The notes under the pieces: generated by a model | What the model saw: only the letters and a program-made list of their open reading frames with translations | Told to the model about the DNA's origin: nothing | Databases searched by the model: none | Shown: piece after piece, positions 8,331 through 18,004 of the stretch | How positions within the stretch are numbered: the first letter of the stretch is position 1 | Layout of the letters: each line of letters begins with the position of its first letter | Program-made: the position numbers and the translations under genes | Source of the DNA: Azospirillum lipoferum 4B | Lineage (GTDB): Bacteria; Pseudomonadota; Alphaproteobacteria; Azospirillales; Azospirillaceae | Direction of reading: 5' to 3' | Assembly: GCF_000283655.1 (NCBI RefSeq) | Contig: NC_016622.1 | Span: 2,058,501 to 2,122,500, forward strand | DNA: 64,000 nucleotides

Positions 8331-8505
8331 ATCCCTCTCCCGCCCCGGGAGAGGGAAGGCCCGCACAGATCCCCTCTCCCCCCCGGGGAGAGGGTTAGGG
8401 TGAGGGGGACGCACGGCAAGGATTCTTGGCCAAGGCACGCAACGCATCCCCCTCACCCCGACCCTCTCCCCGGGGGGGAGAGGGGGGACGGGAAAGGGAG
8501 GCCCG
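8331..8505. repeat. Inverted GC-rich repeat pair between proS and lolC
   Basis: Bases about 8372-8409 (CCCCTCTCCC ... TTAGGGTGAGGGGG) are matched almost perfectly in reverse complement by about 8447-8485 (CCCCCTCACCCCGACCC ... GGGGAGAGGGG), separated by about 36 bases. Each arm also contains its own short CTCTCCCCGGGGAGAG palindrome. A smaller CCCTCTCCCGCCCCGGGAGAGGG hairpin-type unit lies at 8333-8356. Unlike the other copies this one is between genes on the same strand, so it could partly uncouple proS from lolC. Confidence 0.75.
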
Positions 8506-8511
8506 GACCGA

Positions 8512-9825
8512 TCAGCCCAGCAGCTTCGCCAGCGCCGCCTCGACCGGCAACTCTTCCTTCTCGCCGGTGGCGCGGCGCTTCAGCTCGACGACGCCGTTCT
8601 TCAGGCCGCGCGGGCCGACGACCAGCTGCCAGGGAACGCCGATCAGGTCCATGTCGGCGAACTTGGCGCCGGGACGCTCCTCTCGATCGTCATAGGCGAC
8701 TTCCAGCCCGGCCGCTTCCAGCTTCGCATACAGCTCGGCGCAGACGCGGTCGGTCTCGGCGTCGCCGGACTTCAGGTTGATCAGGCCGACATTGAAGGGG
8801 GCAACGGCGTCCGGCCAGATGATGCCGTTGTCGTCGTGGCTGGCCTCGATGATCGCACCCATCAGACGCGACACGCCGATGCCGTAGCTGCCCATCTCCA
8901 CCGGGATCGACTCGCCGTTCGGACCGGCGACCACGGCGTTCATCGGCTTGGAGTATTTGGTGCCGAAGTTGAAGATGTGTCCGACCTCGATGCCGCGGGC
9001 CGACACCAGATCGGCCTCCGGAACCGGGCTGTTGGCCGGGTCGTGCTTCTCGTCGGTCGCCGCATAGATGGAGGTGATGCGGTCGAAGAAGGGCTGCAGA
9101 TCGTCGTCGATGCCCGGAGCGTCCTTGAGCACGTCCAGGTTCATCCACTCCTTGTGGCAGAAGACGCCGCTCTCGCCGGTCTCGGCCAGGATGATGAATT
9201 CGTGGCTCAGGTCGCCGCCGATGGGGCCGGTGTCGGCGCGCATCGGAATCGCCTTCAGCCCGATGCGGGCGAAGGTGCGGAGATAGGCCAGGAACATCTT
9301 CTGGTAGGAACGGCGCGCGCTGTCCGCATCGATGTCGAAGGAATAGGCATCCTTCATCAGGAATTCGCGACCCCGCATCACGCCGAAACGCGGACGGATC
9401 TCATCACGGAACTTCCACTGGATATGGTAGAGGTTCAGCGGCAACTGGCGGTAGCTCTTGACGAAGGAGCGGAAGATGTCGGTGATCATCTCCTCGTTCG
9501 TCGGACCGAACAACATCTCGCGGTCGTGGCGGTCGGTGATGCGCAGCATCTCCTTGCCGTAATCGTCGTAGCGGCCGCTCTCGCGCCACAGGTCGGCCGA
9601 CTGGATCGTCGGCATCAGCAGTTCCTGCGCGCCGGCGGCGTCCTGCTCCTCGCGGACGATCTGCTCGATCTTGCGCAGAACCCGATAGCCCAGCGGCAGC
9701 CAGGCATAGATGCCGGCGCTGGTCTGGCGGATCATCCCGGCCCGCAGCATCAGGCGGTGCGAGACGATCTGCGCCTCGGTCGGGGTCTCCTTGAGGGTCG
9801 GCATGAAGAAGCTGGACAGCCGCAT
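8512..9825 (-). CDS. proS: Prolyl-tRNA synthetase, short alphaproteobacterial form
   Basis: The 437-residue class II synthetase has the motif 2 area [19 protein letters not shown], the motif 3 area [20 protein letters not shown], and the C-terminal anticodon-binding domain ([16 protein letters not shown]). It lacks the roughly 180-residue editing insertion of the E. coli enzyme, as expected for the short ProS type of Alphaproteobacteria, so misacylated alanyl-tRNA(Pro) would need a separate editing protein. It ends 7 bases from the inverted repeat and precedes lolC on the same strand. Confidence 0.95.
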   Translation of the reverse strand: MRLSSFFMPTLKETPTEAQIVSHRLMLRAGMIRQTSAGIYAWLPLGYRVLRKIEQIVREEQDAAGAQELLMPTIQSADLWRESGRYDDYGKEMLRITDRHDREMLFGPTNEEMITDIFRSFVKSYRQLPLNLYHIQWKFRDEIRPRFGVMRGREFLMKDAYSFDIDADSARRSYQKMFLAYLRTFARIGLKAIPMRADTGPIGGDLSHEFIILAETGESGVFCHKEWMNLDVLKDAPGIDDDLQPFFDRITSIYAATDEKHDPANSPVPEADLVSARGIEVGHIFNFGTKYSKPMNAVVAGPNGESIPVEMGSYGIGVSRLMGAIIEASHDDNGIIWPDAVAPFNVGLINLKSGDAETDRVCAELYAKLEAAGLEVAYDDREERPGAKFADMDLIGVPWQLVVGPRGLKNGVVELKRRATGEKEELPVEAALAKLLG

Positions 9826-9974
9826 GGCTCTGCTCTCGTGTGCGAGGTGTTCGACAAGGCCGCGCGGACATGCTCCTTATCGAACGGGAGCGCACTCGGG
9901 CGGCGGGTGAGCGACTTTAGGAAGGTCGCCCGCACTTGTCCACTGTAAGCCCCCGCCCCGGCCGCCCCCGTCGG

Positions 9975-10457
9975 CTATCGGGTGCGGCAATAGGCGTAGA
10001 GGCGGTCCTCCGCTCCCGGATCGATCGGCTGGCCGTTGAGATAGAGCCGGTCGCCGACCACGCTGAGCCACACCGCCGTCACATCGTCGGGCAGGAAGGG
10101 CACCGAAGGCAGGGCGATGCCCATCCGCCGAACAAGATCGACCGACAGCGGCAGGTCGATGGGGATTGGCGGCTGCGCGCCCGCACTGCCCGGCAGGTCT
10201 GCCGGCGTCACCGGGCGGCCGTTCACATCCACCCCCGGCCGGTATTCCACGTCGGCGGCCGGCACATGGCGGGTCAGCCGCTGGCACAGCGACAGATCGA
10301 TCGCCGGCCGTTCGCGGGCGGCATCGGGGGTCAGGGGGATCGGTCCCGGCAGTTGCGGCTGCGATTGCGCCGAAGCGGCACCGGCCGTCAAGGCCAGCAG
10401 GCACGCTGTCAGCAGGCACGCGCTCAGGCCGGCGCGCAGGGCCTTCTGCGCCGTCAC
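9975..10457 (-). CDS. Secreted protein of unknown function
   Basis: The 160-residue product starts with GTG in a GTGA overlap with the stop of the upstream small gene, which argues for translational coupling. Residues 1-30 form a signal peptide (GLSACLLTACLLALTAGAASA). The mature part is proline-rich, contains two Cys residues (LSLCQRLTRHVP and the C-terminal YAYCRTR) that could pair, and has no motif I recognise. It is the last gene of a three-gene unit of unknown function that sits in the usual mce-DUF1467-proS neighbourhood. Confidence 0.7.
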   Translation of the reverse strand: MTAQKALRAGLSACLLTACLLALTAGAASAQSQPQLPGPIPLTPDAARERPAIDLSLCQRLTRHVPAADVEYRPGVDVNGRPVTPADLPGSAGAQPPIPIDLPLSVDLVRRMGIALPSVPFLPDDVTAVWLSVVGDRLYLNGQPIDPGAEDRLYAYCRTR

Positions 10458-10741
10458 AGCGAGTGCCGCTCGGCCACCGGGGCCGGGTTGCGCATGGTTT
10501 TCCAGTAGAGCGACAGGTAGGGCATTCCTTTCTCCGCCTCCTCCTGGGTCCGCGCCGACTGGCGGATGTATTTGCCGATGAAGGGCTTGTTCACATGCTC
10601 CAGGTCCACCGCGGCCTTCAGCACCAGGAACTCGCCGATCTTGTCCGGCAGATTGTAATGCCATTTCTGCAGGCAGTCGGAGGTCACGCCGGGCTTCGCC
10701 TGTTCCGGTTCGGGCAGGTAGAATTCCTGGTGGTGGTACTG
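10454..10741 (-). CDS. Small unknown protein; start codon apparently lost
   Basis: The frame codes for about 95 residues (QYHHQEFYLPEPEQ, then WHYNLPDKIGEFLVLKAA, then GKYIRQSARTQEEAEKGM) and ends in a TGA that overlaps the next gene's GTG. There is no ATG. A strong ribosome site (AAAGGAG, 10753-10747) lies right after the upstream gene's stop, and seven bases further on, where a start is expected, the sequence reads GCAGTACCACC. One extra T would make GCATGTACCACC, an ATG in the correct frame at ideal spacing. A weak in-frame GTG at 10687 would give a 77-residue form but has no ribosome site. I recognise no domain. Confidence 0.55.
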   Translation of the reverse strand, partial: QYHHQEFYLPEPEQAKPGVTSDCLQKWHYNLPDKIGEFLVLKAAVDLEHVNKPFIGKYIRQSARTQEEAEKGMPYLSLYWKTMRNPAPVAERHSL

Positions 10742-10753
10742 CGAAATCTCCTT

Positions 10754-11356
10754 TCAAGCCTGGGCGACCCGGCCGGGCTTCACCCGCGGCAGAGCCTTCA
10801 GGATGCGGACATCGTCGTGGAACAACGGCAGGAAACCCCGCTTCTCCGCCAGTTCGGTCAGCATGATGTGCAGCCCGGCCATCACGCCGCCTTCCGCACC
10901 GCCGCCATGCCCGTTGTCGGCCTTTTCCTGGCGCTTGCGGCTGAACAGGGCGCTGAAAAAGCCCTTCTTCTGCTTGGTGCCGCCGCCCGCCCCGCCGCTG
11001 TCCTGCCCGACCTTGCGCTCGTCCCACAGCGAATCCCAGGCGTATTCCCAGGAGGTGAAGATGGCGTTGGATCGGTCGTCGAGGACCGTCAGCAGATATT
11101 CACGGCCCTCCCGCGCCCAATCGACGTCGCCGACGATGGCGCGCACCGGCCGGCGGCTGAGCACGACCGGCAGAATGCCGACACGCACGAGGTCCTGATA
11201 GAACTCGACGAAGGACGGCGTCTGGATAAAGGGCAGCATTGAGCAGGGCTGCTGATCCGGCGCCAGCAACTCCATGCTTTTCCTGGTCCGCTCCAACAGT
11301 TCGGTCGTCAGAACCGCGGCGAACTGATCGAACCGTTCGTTTTCGTTCGCGGCCAT
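10754..11356 (-). CDS. Conserved-looking protein of unknown function
   Basis: The 200-residue, probably cytoplasmic protein starts at the ATG of MAANENERFDQFAAVL. It has an N-terminal globular part (LPFIQTPSFVEFYQDLVRVG, REYLLTVLDDRSNAIFTSWE), a charged Gly/Lys-rich linker at about residues 115-150 (SGGAGGGTKQKKGFF, SRKRQEKADNGHGGG), and a C-terminal piece (FLPLFHDDVRILKALPRV). I do not recognise a family. It is the first gene of the three-gene unit. The stop is followed directly by the ribosome site of the next gene, whose frame is the same. Confidence 0.65.
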   Translation of the reverse strand: MAANENERFDQFAAVLTTELLERTRKSMELLAPDQQPCSMLPFIQTPSFVEFYQDLVRVGILPVVLSRRPVRAIVGDVDWAREGREYLLTVLDDRSNAIFTSWEYAWDSLWDERKVGQDSGGAGGGTKQKKGFFSALFSRKRQEKADNGHGGGAEGGVMAGLHIMLTELAEKRGFLPLFHDDVRILKALPRVKPGRVAQA

Positions 11357-11834
11357 CGGCGTCTCGACTGTCGTCCTTCTTCTGACACCCGCAGGAGCGG
11401 GCGAATGATCGGCTGCCCCGATCGGCCAATACGGACACACCCTCCGGGCGGCGCGTGCCTCCCGGCGGTATCTTACGGCCAGTCCGGCCGGATTGGGGAA
11501 AACCCCAGGGCCGATGTTGGCCCGAGCAACGCTAACAAGTAAACCGTTAACGTTTTCTGGACCTGCCGCGGAAATTTCCTGTCCGTAGGCAAATCATCCG
11601 CATGGCCGATAAAGAAAGGCCGCGCGGCAAATGCGGCGCGGCCTGTCGAGTTTAGGGAGGAATCGCCACCAGGCGTCGGAAAGGGAGGAAGAACCTCCCT
11701 CGTCACAGCAAAAGTGTGGACCCGAGCCGACCCCATGGCAAGCCTAAAACTGAGGCAACACCCCGTCATGCCCAAAGTTTTTGCATTTTTGCCCAACCTT
11801 TCAGCGATTGCCACCGTTCTGACCGGAGCCTTGC
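11357..11834. other. 478-base gene-free stretch
   Basis: No convincing coding region was found. The right half holds a leftward hairpin terminator (11611-11644) and a second hairpin AGGGAGG-N5-CCTCCCT at 11682-11700, both downstream of tag. The left part should contain the promoter of the unknown three-gene unit, but I could not pick out clear -35/-10 hexamers. The AT-richer segment around 11525-11580 is noticeably different from flanking coding DNA. Confidence 0.5.
11611..11644 (-). terminator. Rho-independent terminator downstream of tag
   Basis: Read leftward, a 9-bp perfect stem AGGCCGCGC / GCGCGGCCT with a 10-base loop is followed by TTCTTT. It lies about 190 bases beyond the tag stop, leaving room for a 3' UTR or a small RNA. 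Confidence 0.72.
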
Positions 11835-12410
11835 CTATTTCATGGGCTCGTACCCGCGATAGCCGCCGTCCACAGCGGTTTTCCAGGGCGGACTCTGCGC
11901 CAACACGGTGGCATGGACCGGACAATCCGGCTGATGCGCGCCCGGCAGATAGCCCAGGCTCATCAGGAACTCGCCGACGATCTCGCCGCCGGTGAAACGG
12001 AACGTCCGGCCGAACAGCTTTACCCATTCCGCCTTGGTCAGGGGGTGGTGAGCGCGCAGCCAACCGTCGAAGGAACCGTGGGTCTGGCGCAGCGCGATGA
12101 TGCGGCGGGCATTTTCGATTACCGCGTCGACCTTCAGCCGGTTGCGAACGATACCGGCGTCGGCCAGAAGCCGCGCCCGCTCCGCCTCGCCATAGACGGC
12201 GACCCGGTCGATGTCGAAATCGTCGAAGGCGGCGCGGAACGCCTCGCGCTTCTTCAGGATGGTCAGCCAGGACAGCCCGGCCTGGTTGATTTCCAGCACC
12301 AGCCGTTCGAACAGCACCCGGTCGTCGCTGCTCGGGAAGCCGTATTCCTCATCATGGTAGGGGCCGTGGTGGGGGTGGCCGGGTGCGGCCGCGCAATAGG
12401 TCAGGCTCAA
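11835..12410 (-). CDS. tag: DNA-3-methyladenine glycosylase I
   Basis: The 191-residue protein matches the Tag family: TYCAAAPGH near the start, PYHDEEYGFP, LEINQAGLSWLTILKKREAF, FDIDRVAVYGE, GIVRNRLKVDAVIENA, and a C-terminal HQPDC (His-x3-Cys). Cys6 and the C-terminal His/Cys match the zinc ligands of the E. coli enzyme. Tag removes 3-methyladenine from alkylated DNA. The start is TTG at 12410 with AGGAG 8 bases upstream; no ATG fits. The YHDEEYG motif has Tyr where E. coli has Trp. It lies 23 bases downstream of the DUF1467 gene. Confidence 0.9.
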   Translation of the reverse strand: MSLTYCAAAPGHPHHGPYHDEEYGFPSSDDRVLFERLVLEINQAGLSWLTILKKREAFRAAFDDFDIDRVAVYGEAERARLLADAGIVRNRLKVDAVIENARRIIALRQTHGSFDGWLRAHHPLTKAEWVKLFGRTFRFTGGEIVGEFLMSLGYLPGAHQPDCPVHATVLAQSPPWKTAVDGGYRGYEPMK

Positions 12411-12433
12411 CCCGCCCTCTCCTCTCCAGTCGG

Positions 12434-12688
12434 TCAGTACATATGGCGCGCCATTTCGCGGAAGGAGATGATCCCCGACCGCTCCACGCCGAAGATCACC
12501 AGCCACACCAGCAGCGCGACCACCGAGGTGATCATGAATTTGCGCAGGATGCGCGGCTCTACCGGCGCGGACGAGGCCATTCCAGGTTCCGGCTCGTCCG
12601 GCGTCCTGACACCCCAGGGCAGCACCGCGAACAGCACCACCCACCAAACGACGATGTAGACGAAGACCGCCGTCACCCAGTTGTCCAT
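12434..12688 (-). CDS. DUF1467 small inner-membrane protein
   Basis: The 84-residue protein has two hydrophobic segments (AVFVYIVVWWVVLFAVLPWG and VVALLVWLVIFGVE) joined by a short loop with GVRTPDEPEPGMAS and EPRILRKF. That pattern and its place right after methylmalonyl-CoA epimerase match the DUF1467 family of Alphaproteobacteria, whose function is unknown. The C-terminal ISFREMA stretch is also typical. It lies 55 bases downstream of mce. Confidence 0.82.
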   Translation of the reverse strand: MDNWVTAVFVYIVVWWVVLFAVLPWGVRTPDEPEPGMASSAPVEPRILRKFMITSVVALLVWLVIFGVERSGIISFREMARHMY

Positions 12689-12743
12689 CGCCCCCTCCGC
12701 CGCCTCTCTTGCCTTTCCCGACCCGCACAGTCCGGCGGAGGGA

Positions 12744-13148
12744 TCAGGCCTGTTCCAGTTCCACCAGCGTCCCGCAGAAGTCCTTGGGGTGCAGGAACAG
12801 GACCGGCTTGTCGTGGGCGCCGATCTTCGGCTCGCCGTCGCCGAGCACGCGGGCGCCCTGTTCCTTCATCCGGTCGCGGGCGGCGAGGATATCGTCCACC
12901 TCGTAGCAGATGTGGTGGATGCCGCCGGACGGGTTCTTTTCCAGGAAGCCGGCGATGGGCGACTTTTCGCCGAACGGATGCAGCAACTCGATCTTGGTGT
13001 TGGGCAGGGTGACGAAAACCACGGTCACACCGTGCGGCGGCAGATCCACCGGCTGTGACACCGCGGCCCCCAGCGTGTCGCGGTAGAGCGCCGTCGCCGC
13101 CGGCAGGTCCGGAACGACAATGGCGACGTGGTTGAGCTTCCCGATCAT
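12744..13148 (-). CDS. mce: Methylmalonyl-CoA epimerase
   Basis: The 134-residue glyoxalase-fold protein has LNHVAIVVPDL (first metal-ligand His), IELLHPFGEKSPIAGFLEK with the conserved Glu/His region, GGIHHICYEVDD and a closing FCGTLVELEQA with the last Glu ligand. The family interconverts (S)- and (R)-methylmalonyl-CoA between propionyl-CoA carboxylase and the B12 mutase. The prpE gene at 34289-36226 supplies propionyl-CoA for the same route. It starts about 71 bases downstream of rnj. Confidence 0.93.
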   Translation of the reverse strand: MIGKLNHVAIVVPDLPAATALYRDTLGAAVSQPVDLPPHGVTVVFVTLPNTKIELLHPFGEKSPIAGFLEKNPSGGIHHICYEVDDILAARDRMKEQGARVLGDGEPKIGAHDKPVLFLHPKDFCGTLVELEQA

Positions 13149-13219
13149 GCGTGTCCTCTCGCTGGCTGTCCATTCGGCCCGTTAGCGGGCTCTGATAAGC
13201 CTCTTATACACGGATTCCG

Positions 13220-14935
13220 TCAGACGCGGACCAGATGGACCTCGGTCACCGGCTTCTTGCCATGGGACGCATTGAAGCAGCGGCGCACGGCGATCCGCGC
13301 CGCCTCCTTCACCTGGGCGTCGTCGGCCCGTGCCGATCTGGGCAGCATCGCCACCGATTCGCGCACCGCATCGATCACGTCCAGCAGCAGGTCGCGGTCG
13401 GTCGCCTCATCGATCAGCCCCATCACCGCCACCTGCGGCGCCGTCAGCAGTTCGCCGGTCCCGGTCATCACCAGCGTCACCACGGCGGCGCCGTTGTTCA
13501 CCATCCGGTTGCGCGCCCGCATCATGCCGGTGTCGAGCGGCACCAGCCGCTTGCCGTCCACCGCCATGCGGCCGGCCCGCACATGGGCCACCACCTGCGC
13601 ACCCTCCGCCGCATCGAGCCGGATCAGTTCGCCATTGGCCGGCACGATGCTGTGGGCGACCTGGCAATCCTCCGCCAAAACGGCATGCGCCTGCTGGTGG
13701 CGCTGCTCGCCATGAACCGGCACGGCGATGCGCGGACGCACCCACTGGTACATGCGCACAAGCTCGTCCCGCGCCGGATGACCGGAGACATGGACCGCCG
13801 CCTCGTCTGCCGTGACCAGCTCCACGCCCTGGGCGACCAGCTGGTTCTGCATGCGGCCGATGGCGCGTTCGTTGCCGGGTATCTCGCGGGAGGAGAAGAT
13901 CACCACGTCGCCGCGCGACAGCGTCACCTGCGGATGGTCGTTGGCGGCGATGCGGGCAAGGGCGGAGCGCGGCTCCCCCTGGCTGCCGGTGCAGATCAGC
14001 ACCAGCTTTTCCCGCGGCAGATAACTGGCGTCATGCTCCGACAGGAATTTCGGCACGTCGGCCAGATAGCCGCTGGCCCGCGCCGCCTCGTTGATCCGCC
14101 ACAGCGACCGGCCGACCAGCGCCACATGACGGTCATGCGCGGCGGCGGCGGCAGCGATGCTCTCCAGCCGCGCCACGTTGGTGGCGAAGCAGCTGACGGC
14201 GATGCGCGAGTCGCGGTAGCGGCCGAACAGCTCCATCAGCGAGGCGCGCACCGTCGCCTCCGACCCGGCGGAGCCCGGAACCAGCGCATTGGTGCTGTCG
14301 CCGACCAGAGCCAGCACGCCCTCGTCGCCGATGGCGCGCAGCCGCGCCTCGTCGGCGGTGTCGCCGACCAGCGGATCGGGATCCAGCTTCCAGTCGCCGG
14401 TGTGCAGGACGGTGCCGGCGGAGGTGCGGATGGCGAGCGCGTTCGGCTCCGGAATCGAGTGCGTCATTGTGACGTATTCGACGGAGAAGGGACCGATCTC
14501 CACCGTGCCGCCCAGCGGGATCTCATGGATCGGAACCGTTGCGCTCAGCCCCTTCTCGTGCAGCTTGGCGCGCAGGAAGGCCGCGGTGAAGGGCGTGCAA
14601 TAGACGGGGCAGCGCAGGTCCGGCCACAGATACTGCACGGCGCCGAGATGGTCCTCATGCGCATGGGTCAGCACCAGCCCGACCAGATCCTCCCGCCGCT
14701 CGGCGATGAAGGACGGGTCGGGCATGATCACGTCCAACCCGGGCATGGTGTCGTCGGCAAAGGAGATGCCGAGGTCCACCATCAGCCATTTGCCCCGGTG
14801 GCCGTAGAGGTTGAGGTTCATCCCGATCTCGCCGGAACCGCCGAGCGGGAGGAAATACAGGCCGCCATCCTCCGGAACGAAGGTGTCCGCCGGGGCTGCA
14901 GGAATTCCGGCGGCTGTCTTGGAGGATTGTGTCAT
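13220..14935 (-). CDS. rnj: Ribonuclease J
   Basis: The 571-residue protein has the metallo-beta-lactamase signature HAHEDHLGA at residues 91-99, the beta-CASP region ([31 protein letters not shown]), and [19 protein letters not shown] near residue 390. RNase J acts as a 5' exonuclease and endonuclease in mRNA decay and rRNA maturation. It overlaps the coaX stop as ATGA, so the two genes are coupled. No membrane segment is present; it is cytoplasmic. Confidence 0.94.
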   Translation of the reverse strand: MTQSSKTAAGIPAAPADTFVPEDGGLYFLPLGGSGEIGMNLNLYGHRGKWLMVDLGISFADDTMPGLDVIMPDPSFIAERREDLVGLVLTHAHEDHLGAVQYLWPDLRCPVYCTPFTAAFLRAKLHEKGLSATVPIHEIPLGGTVEIGPFSVEYVTMTHSIPEPNALAIRTSAGTVLHTGDWKLDPDPLVGDTADEARLRAIGDEGVLALVGDSTNALVPGSAGSEATVRASLMELFGRYRDSRIAVSCFATNVARLESIAAAAAAHDRHVALVGRSLWRINEAARASGYLADVPKFLSEHDASYLPREKLVLICTGSQGEPRSALARIAANDHPQVTLSRGDVVIFSSREIPGNERAIGRMQNQLVAQGVELVTADEAAVHVSGHPARDELVRMYQWVRPRIAVPVHGEQRHQQAHAVLAEDCQVAHSIVPANGELIRLDAAEGAQVVAHVRAGRMAVDGKRLVPLDTGMMRARNRMVNNGAAVVTLVMTGTGELLTAPQVAVMGLIDEATDRDLLLDVIDAVRESVAMLPRSARADDAQVKEAARIAVRRCFNASHGKKPVTEVHLVRV

Positions 14936-15705
14936 TGGACCGTGTTGCGCTTGTGGATCAGGAGGAGACCGCGGAGCGTCAGCTCATTGTCGGTGTGTTC
15001 GATCACATGGGTGGCCTTGGCGAAAAGAACAGCCAACCCGCCGGTGGCGACGACCCGCATCGGTTCGCCGTACTCCGCCCGGATGCGGGCCACCAGCCCT
15101 TCGATCAGGCCGACATACCCCCAGAAGATGCCCGACTGCATGCAGGCGATGGTGTTCTTGCCGATGACCTCGGCCGGCGGCTGGATTTCCACCCGCGGCA
15201 GCTTGGAGGCGGCCATCTGCAGCGCCTCCAGCGACAGGTTCAGCCCCGGCGCGATCACGCCGCCGCAATAGTTGCCGTCGGCATCCACCACGTCGAAGGT
15301 CGTCGCCGTGCCGAAATCGATAACGATCAGCGGAGTCTTGTAGGTCGCGGCGGCGGCCACCGTGTTGACCAGCCGGTCGGCCCCGACCTCCTCCGGCCGG
15401 TCGACCAGCGCCTTGGCGCCCAGATCGACGCCGGGCTGGCCGACGATCACCGGTTCGCAGCCGAAATGATCCTTGCACAGGCGCTTCAGGTTGAAGGTGG
15501 CTCCGGGAACGACGCTGGCGATGATCGCGCCATGGATGTCGACCGGCTTCAGTCCCTTCAGCGCCATCAGGTGCGTCAGCCACACCATGTATTCGTCGGA
15601 GGTGCGTTTGGGGTCGGTCGCCGTGCGCCAGATGCCGCGCTGGCGGTCGCCGTCATAGATGGCGAACACCACATTCGTGTTTCCGGCGTCGATGGCTAGC
15701 AGCAT
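14932..15705 (-). CDS. coaX: Type III pantothenate kinase
   Basis: The 257-residue protein carries the ASKHA phosphate motif [15 protein letters not shown] at its N-terminus, [40 protein letters not shown] and [10 protein letters not shown], diagnostic of CoaX rather than CoaA. It phosphorylates pantothenate, the first step of CoA synthesis. It lies between birA (32 bases upstream) and rnj (4-base overlap), the standard alphaproteobacterial arrangement. Confidence 0.95.
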   Translation of the reverse strand: MLLAIDAGNTNVVFAIYDGDRQRGIWRTATDPKRTSDEYMVWLTHLMALKGLKPVDIHGAIIASVVPGATFNLKRLCKDHFGCEPVIVGQPGVDLGAKALVDRPEEVGADRLVNTVAAAATYKTPLIVIDFGTATTFDVVDADGNYCGGVIAPGLNLSLEALQMAASKLPRVEIQPPAEVIGKNTIACMQSGIFWGYVGLIEGLVARIRAEYGEPMRVVATGGLAVLFAKATHVIEHTDNELTLRGLLLIHKRNTVQ

Positions 15706-15737
15706 GGCGTGGTCCTGAGGGCGATGGGCACTTGGGA

Positions 15738-16532
15738 TTAGCTGGCGGCGGGGGGCGCGAAGAACACGTCCCCGGCGGCGATCCGCTGGCGCGGTCCGCC
15801 GTCCGTTGGATCAAGCAACAGAACGCCGTCGCTGTCCAGATCGGCGAAGGTGCCGGGGATCGTCCGATCCGCCAGCCTGACCACGATCGGCCCGCCCAAT
15901 CCGCGGGCGCGCGACAGCCACGCCTCCCGCACCGGAGCGAAGCCATGGGCGCGCCAGCGGCCATACCAGTCCGCCAGATGGCCGGCGAAGACCTCCAGCA
16001 GGGCGCCGGTTCCCATCGGCGGTGCCCCTTCGGCAATCAGCGATGTCGCGCCATAGTCGGCGGTCGCGGGAAAATGCCGCAGGTTGATGCCGACGCCAAG
16101 CACCACCCAGGCGACCGTACCGTCCGCGGCAGGTTCCGACTCGAGGAGGATGCCCGACAGCTTGCGGTCATGCACCAGCACGTCGTTCGGCCATTTGCAG
16201 CGAACCCCGCCGGGATCGGGCAGCACCGATTCCGCAGTCTCGGCGATGGCGAGGGCGGCGACGAAGGAGACCTGGGCAGCCGCCGCCGCCGGCAGTCCGG
16301 GCCGCAGGATCGTCGTGCTGTAGAGGTTGCCTTCGGGAGAGGTCCAGGCCCGGCCGCGCCGGCCACGCCCGCTTTCTTGCCGGCGCGCCCAGACGATGGT
16401 GCCTTCCGGTGCCCCTGAACGCGACAAGGCCTTCGCTTCGTCGTTCGTGCTGCCGACGGAGTCGAAGGCCTTGACCTGGAAGCCCGGAGGCAGGCGCAGA
16501 CGCGCCGCCTCCGCTTCGAGCGATGACGTCAT
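15738..16532 (-). CDS. birA: Biotin--[acetyl-CoA-carboxylase] ligase, monofunctional
   Basis: The 264-residue protein has the ligase motifs [35 protein letters not shown] and VVLGVGINL. It lacks the N-terminal winged helix that makes E. coli BirA a repressor, so it should only attach biotin. Biotin carriers such as propionyl-CoA carboxylase fit the epimerase and prpE genes in this window. The ATG at 16532 lies 10 bases after the nuoN stop. Confidence 0.92.
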   Translation of the reverse strand: MTSSLEAEAARLRLPPGFQVKAFDSVGSTNDEAKALSRSGAPEGTIVWARRQESGRGRRGRAWTSPEGNLYSTTILRPGLPAAAAAQVSFVAALAIAETAESVLPDPGGVRCKWPNDVLVHDRKLSGILLESEPAADGTVAWVVLGVGINLRHFPATADYGATSLIAEGAPPMGTGALLEVFAGHLADWYGRWRAHGFAPVREAWLSRARGLGGPIVVRLADRTIPGTFADLDSDGVLLLDPTDGGPRQRIAAGDVFFAPPAAS

Positions 16533-16542
16533 CGGTCCGCCG

Positions 16543-17991
16543 TCAGCCGGCGAACAGGGCCGCCGCGGCAGCCGCCGCACCGTTCAGGATCGGCGCCGGG
16601 GCGACGAAGAACAGCAGGGTGAACAGGCTGGTGACGACCAGGACGCCGGTCATGCCGTCGTCGTCCACCTTGTCGACCACCACCGCGGGCTCATCGAAAT
16701 ACATGATCTTGATGATGCGCAGGTAGTAGAAGGCGCCGACGACACTGGTCAGCACGCCGATCACGGCCAGCGTGTATTCCTGCGCCGCGACGGCGGCGAG
16801 GAAGACATAGAGCTTGCCGAAGAAGCCGGCCATCGGCGGGATGCCGGCCATGGAGAACATGAAGATCGCCATGGTGGCGGCCAGCATCGGGTTGGTCTTC
16901 GACAGGCCGGCGAAGTCCTTGATCTCCTCCAGCATTTGGCCCTTGGCCTTCATGCTGAGGATGACCGCGAAGGCGCCGATGTTCATGGCGATGTAGAGCG
17001 CCATGTAGATCAGCACGCCGCGCACGCCGTCCTGGGTCCCGGTGGTCAGGCCGACCAGCGCGTAACCGACATGGCCGATGGAGCTGTAGGCCATCAGGCG
17101 CTTGATGTTGGTCTGCATGATGGCGACGAAGGACCCGATCACCATCGACAGCACGGCGGCGGCGACCAGTACCTGATGCCACTGGTCGGCGAGATGGCCG
17201 AACGGCTCGATCACCACGCGGGTCAGCAGGGCGATGGCCGCGACCTTCGGGGCAGCCGCGAAGAAGGCGGTGACCGGGGTCGGCGCGCCCTCATAGACGT
17301 CCGGGGTCCACATGTGGAACGGAGCGGCGGAGACCTTGAAGGCCAGTCCGGCCATCACGAACACGAGGCCGATCACCAGACCCGGCGACACATGGGCGCC
17401 GCCGGCGAACAGAGCCGCCACCTTGTCGAAGGATGTCGTGCCGGCGAAGCCGTAGACCAGCGAGGCGCCGTACAGCAGCATGCCCGAGGAGAGCGAGCCG
17501 AGGACGAAATACTTCAGGCCGGCTTCCGACGACTTGGCGCTGTCGCGGCGGAAGGCCGCGATGACATAGAGCGCGAGGCTCTGCGTCTCCAGCCCGACAT
17601 ACAGCGAGATGAAATCGTTGGCCGAGATCATCATCAGCATGCCGAGGGTCGCGAAGACCATCAGGACCGGGAACTCGAAGCGGGCCATCTGCTCCCGCTC
17701 ATTGAACCCGAGCGAGAGGACGACCGCGAAGGCCGCCGACACCAGCACCAGCACCTTCATGAAGACGCCGAAGGCGTCCATTACGAACATGCCGTTGAAG
17801 GTGACGATACGGCCGCTGCCGTAGCCCATCGCCAGAACGGCGGCGAGCAGCATGCAGACGATCGCCAGGTAGGAGACGGGACGGGTGAAGCCGTCGCCGC
17901 GGAACACGCCCAGCATCAGCAGGGCGACGCCCGAAAGTGCCAGGAAGATCTCCGGCAGGGCCGGCCAGATGTCGGGAAACACTGCGGTCAT
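16543..17991 (-). CDS. nuoN: NADH-quinone oxidoreductase subunit N
   Basis: The 482-residue protein is a polytopic antiporter-like subunit with about 14 membrane helices. [15 protein letters not shown] has the conserved Glu region, [20 protein letters not shown] is the family signature, and [16 protein letters not shown] a later hallmark. It forms one of the three proton channels in the membrane arm of complex I. It ends the nuo genes and is followed at 10 bases by birA. Confidence 0.96.
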   Translation of the reverse strand: MTAVFPDIWPALPEIFLALSGVALLMLGVFRGDGFTRPVSYLAIVCMLLAAVLAMGYGSGRIVTFNGMFVMDAFGVFMKVLVLVSAAFAVVLSLGFNEREQMARFEFPVLMVFATLGMLMMISANDFISLYVGLETQSLALYVIAAFRRDSAKSSEAGLKYFVLGSLSSGMLLYGASLVYGFAGTTSFDKVAALFAGGAHVSPGLVIGLVFVMAGLAFKVSAAPFHMWTPDVYEGAPTPVTAFFAAAPKVAAIALLTRVVIEPFGHLADQWHQVLVAAAVLSMVIGSFVAIMQTNIKRLMAYSSIGHVGYALVGLTTGTQDGVRGVLIYMALYIAMNIGAFAVILSMKAKGQMLEEIKDFAGLSKTNPMLAATMAIFMFSMAGIPPMAGFFGKLYVFLAAVAAQEYTLAVIGVLTSVVGAFYYLRIIKIMYFDEPAVVVDKVDDDGMTGVLVVTSLFTLLFFVAPAPILNGAAAAAAALFAG

Positions 17992-18004
17992 GTCGAAGAA
18001 CCCC

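Noticed and set aside
8331-8505. CRISPR array or phage attachment site in the repeats
   Set aside because: The units are palindromic arms of one hairpin with no regular spacers, and no cas, integrase or tRNA is adjacent.
10754-10756. TGA between two same-frame ORFs read as selenocysteine or readthrough
   Set aside because: A strong ribosome site follows directly and a one-base loss in an ATG explains the second ORF better. No selenocysteine-type structure was seen.
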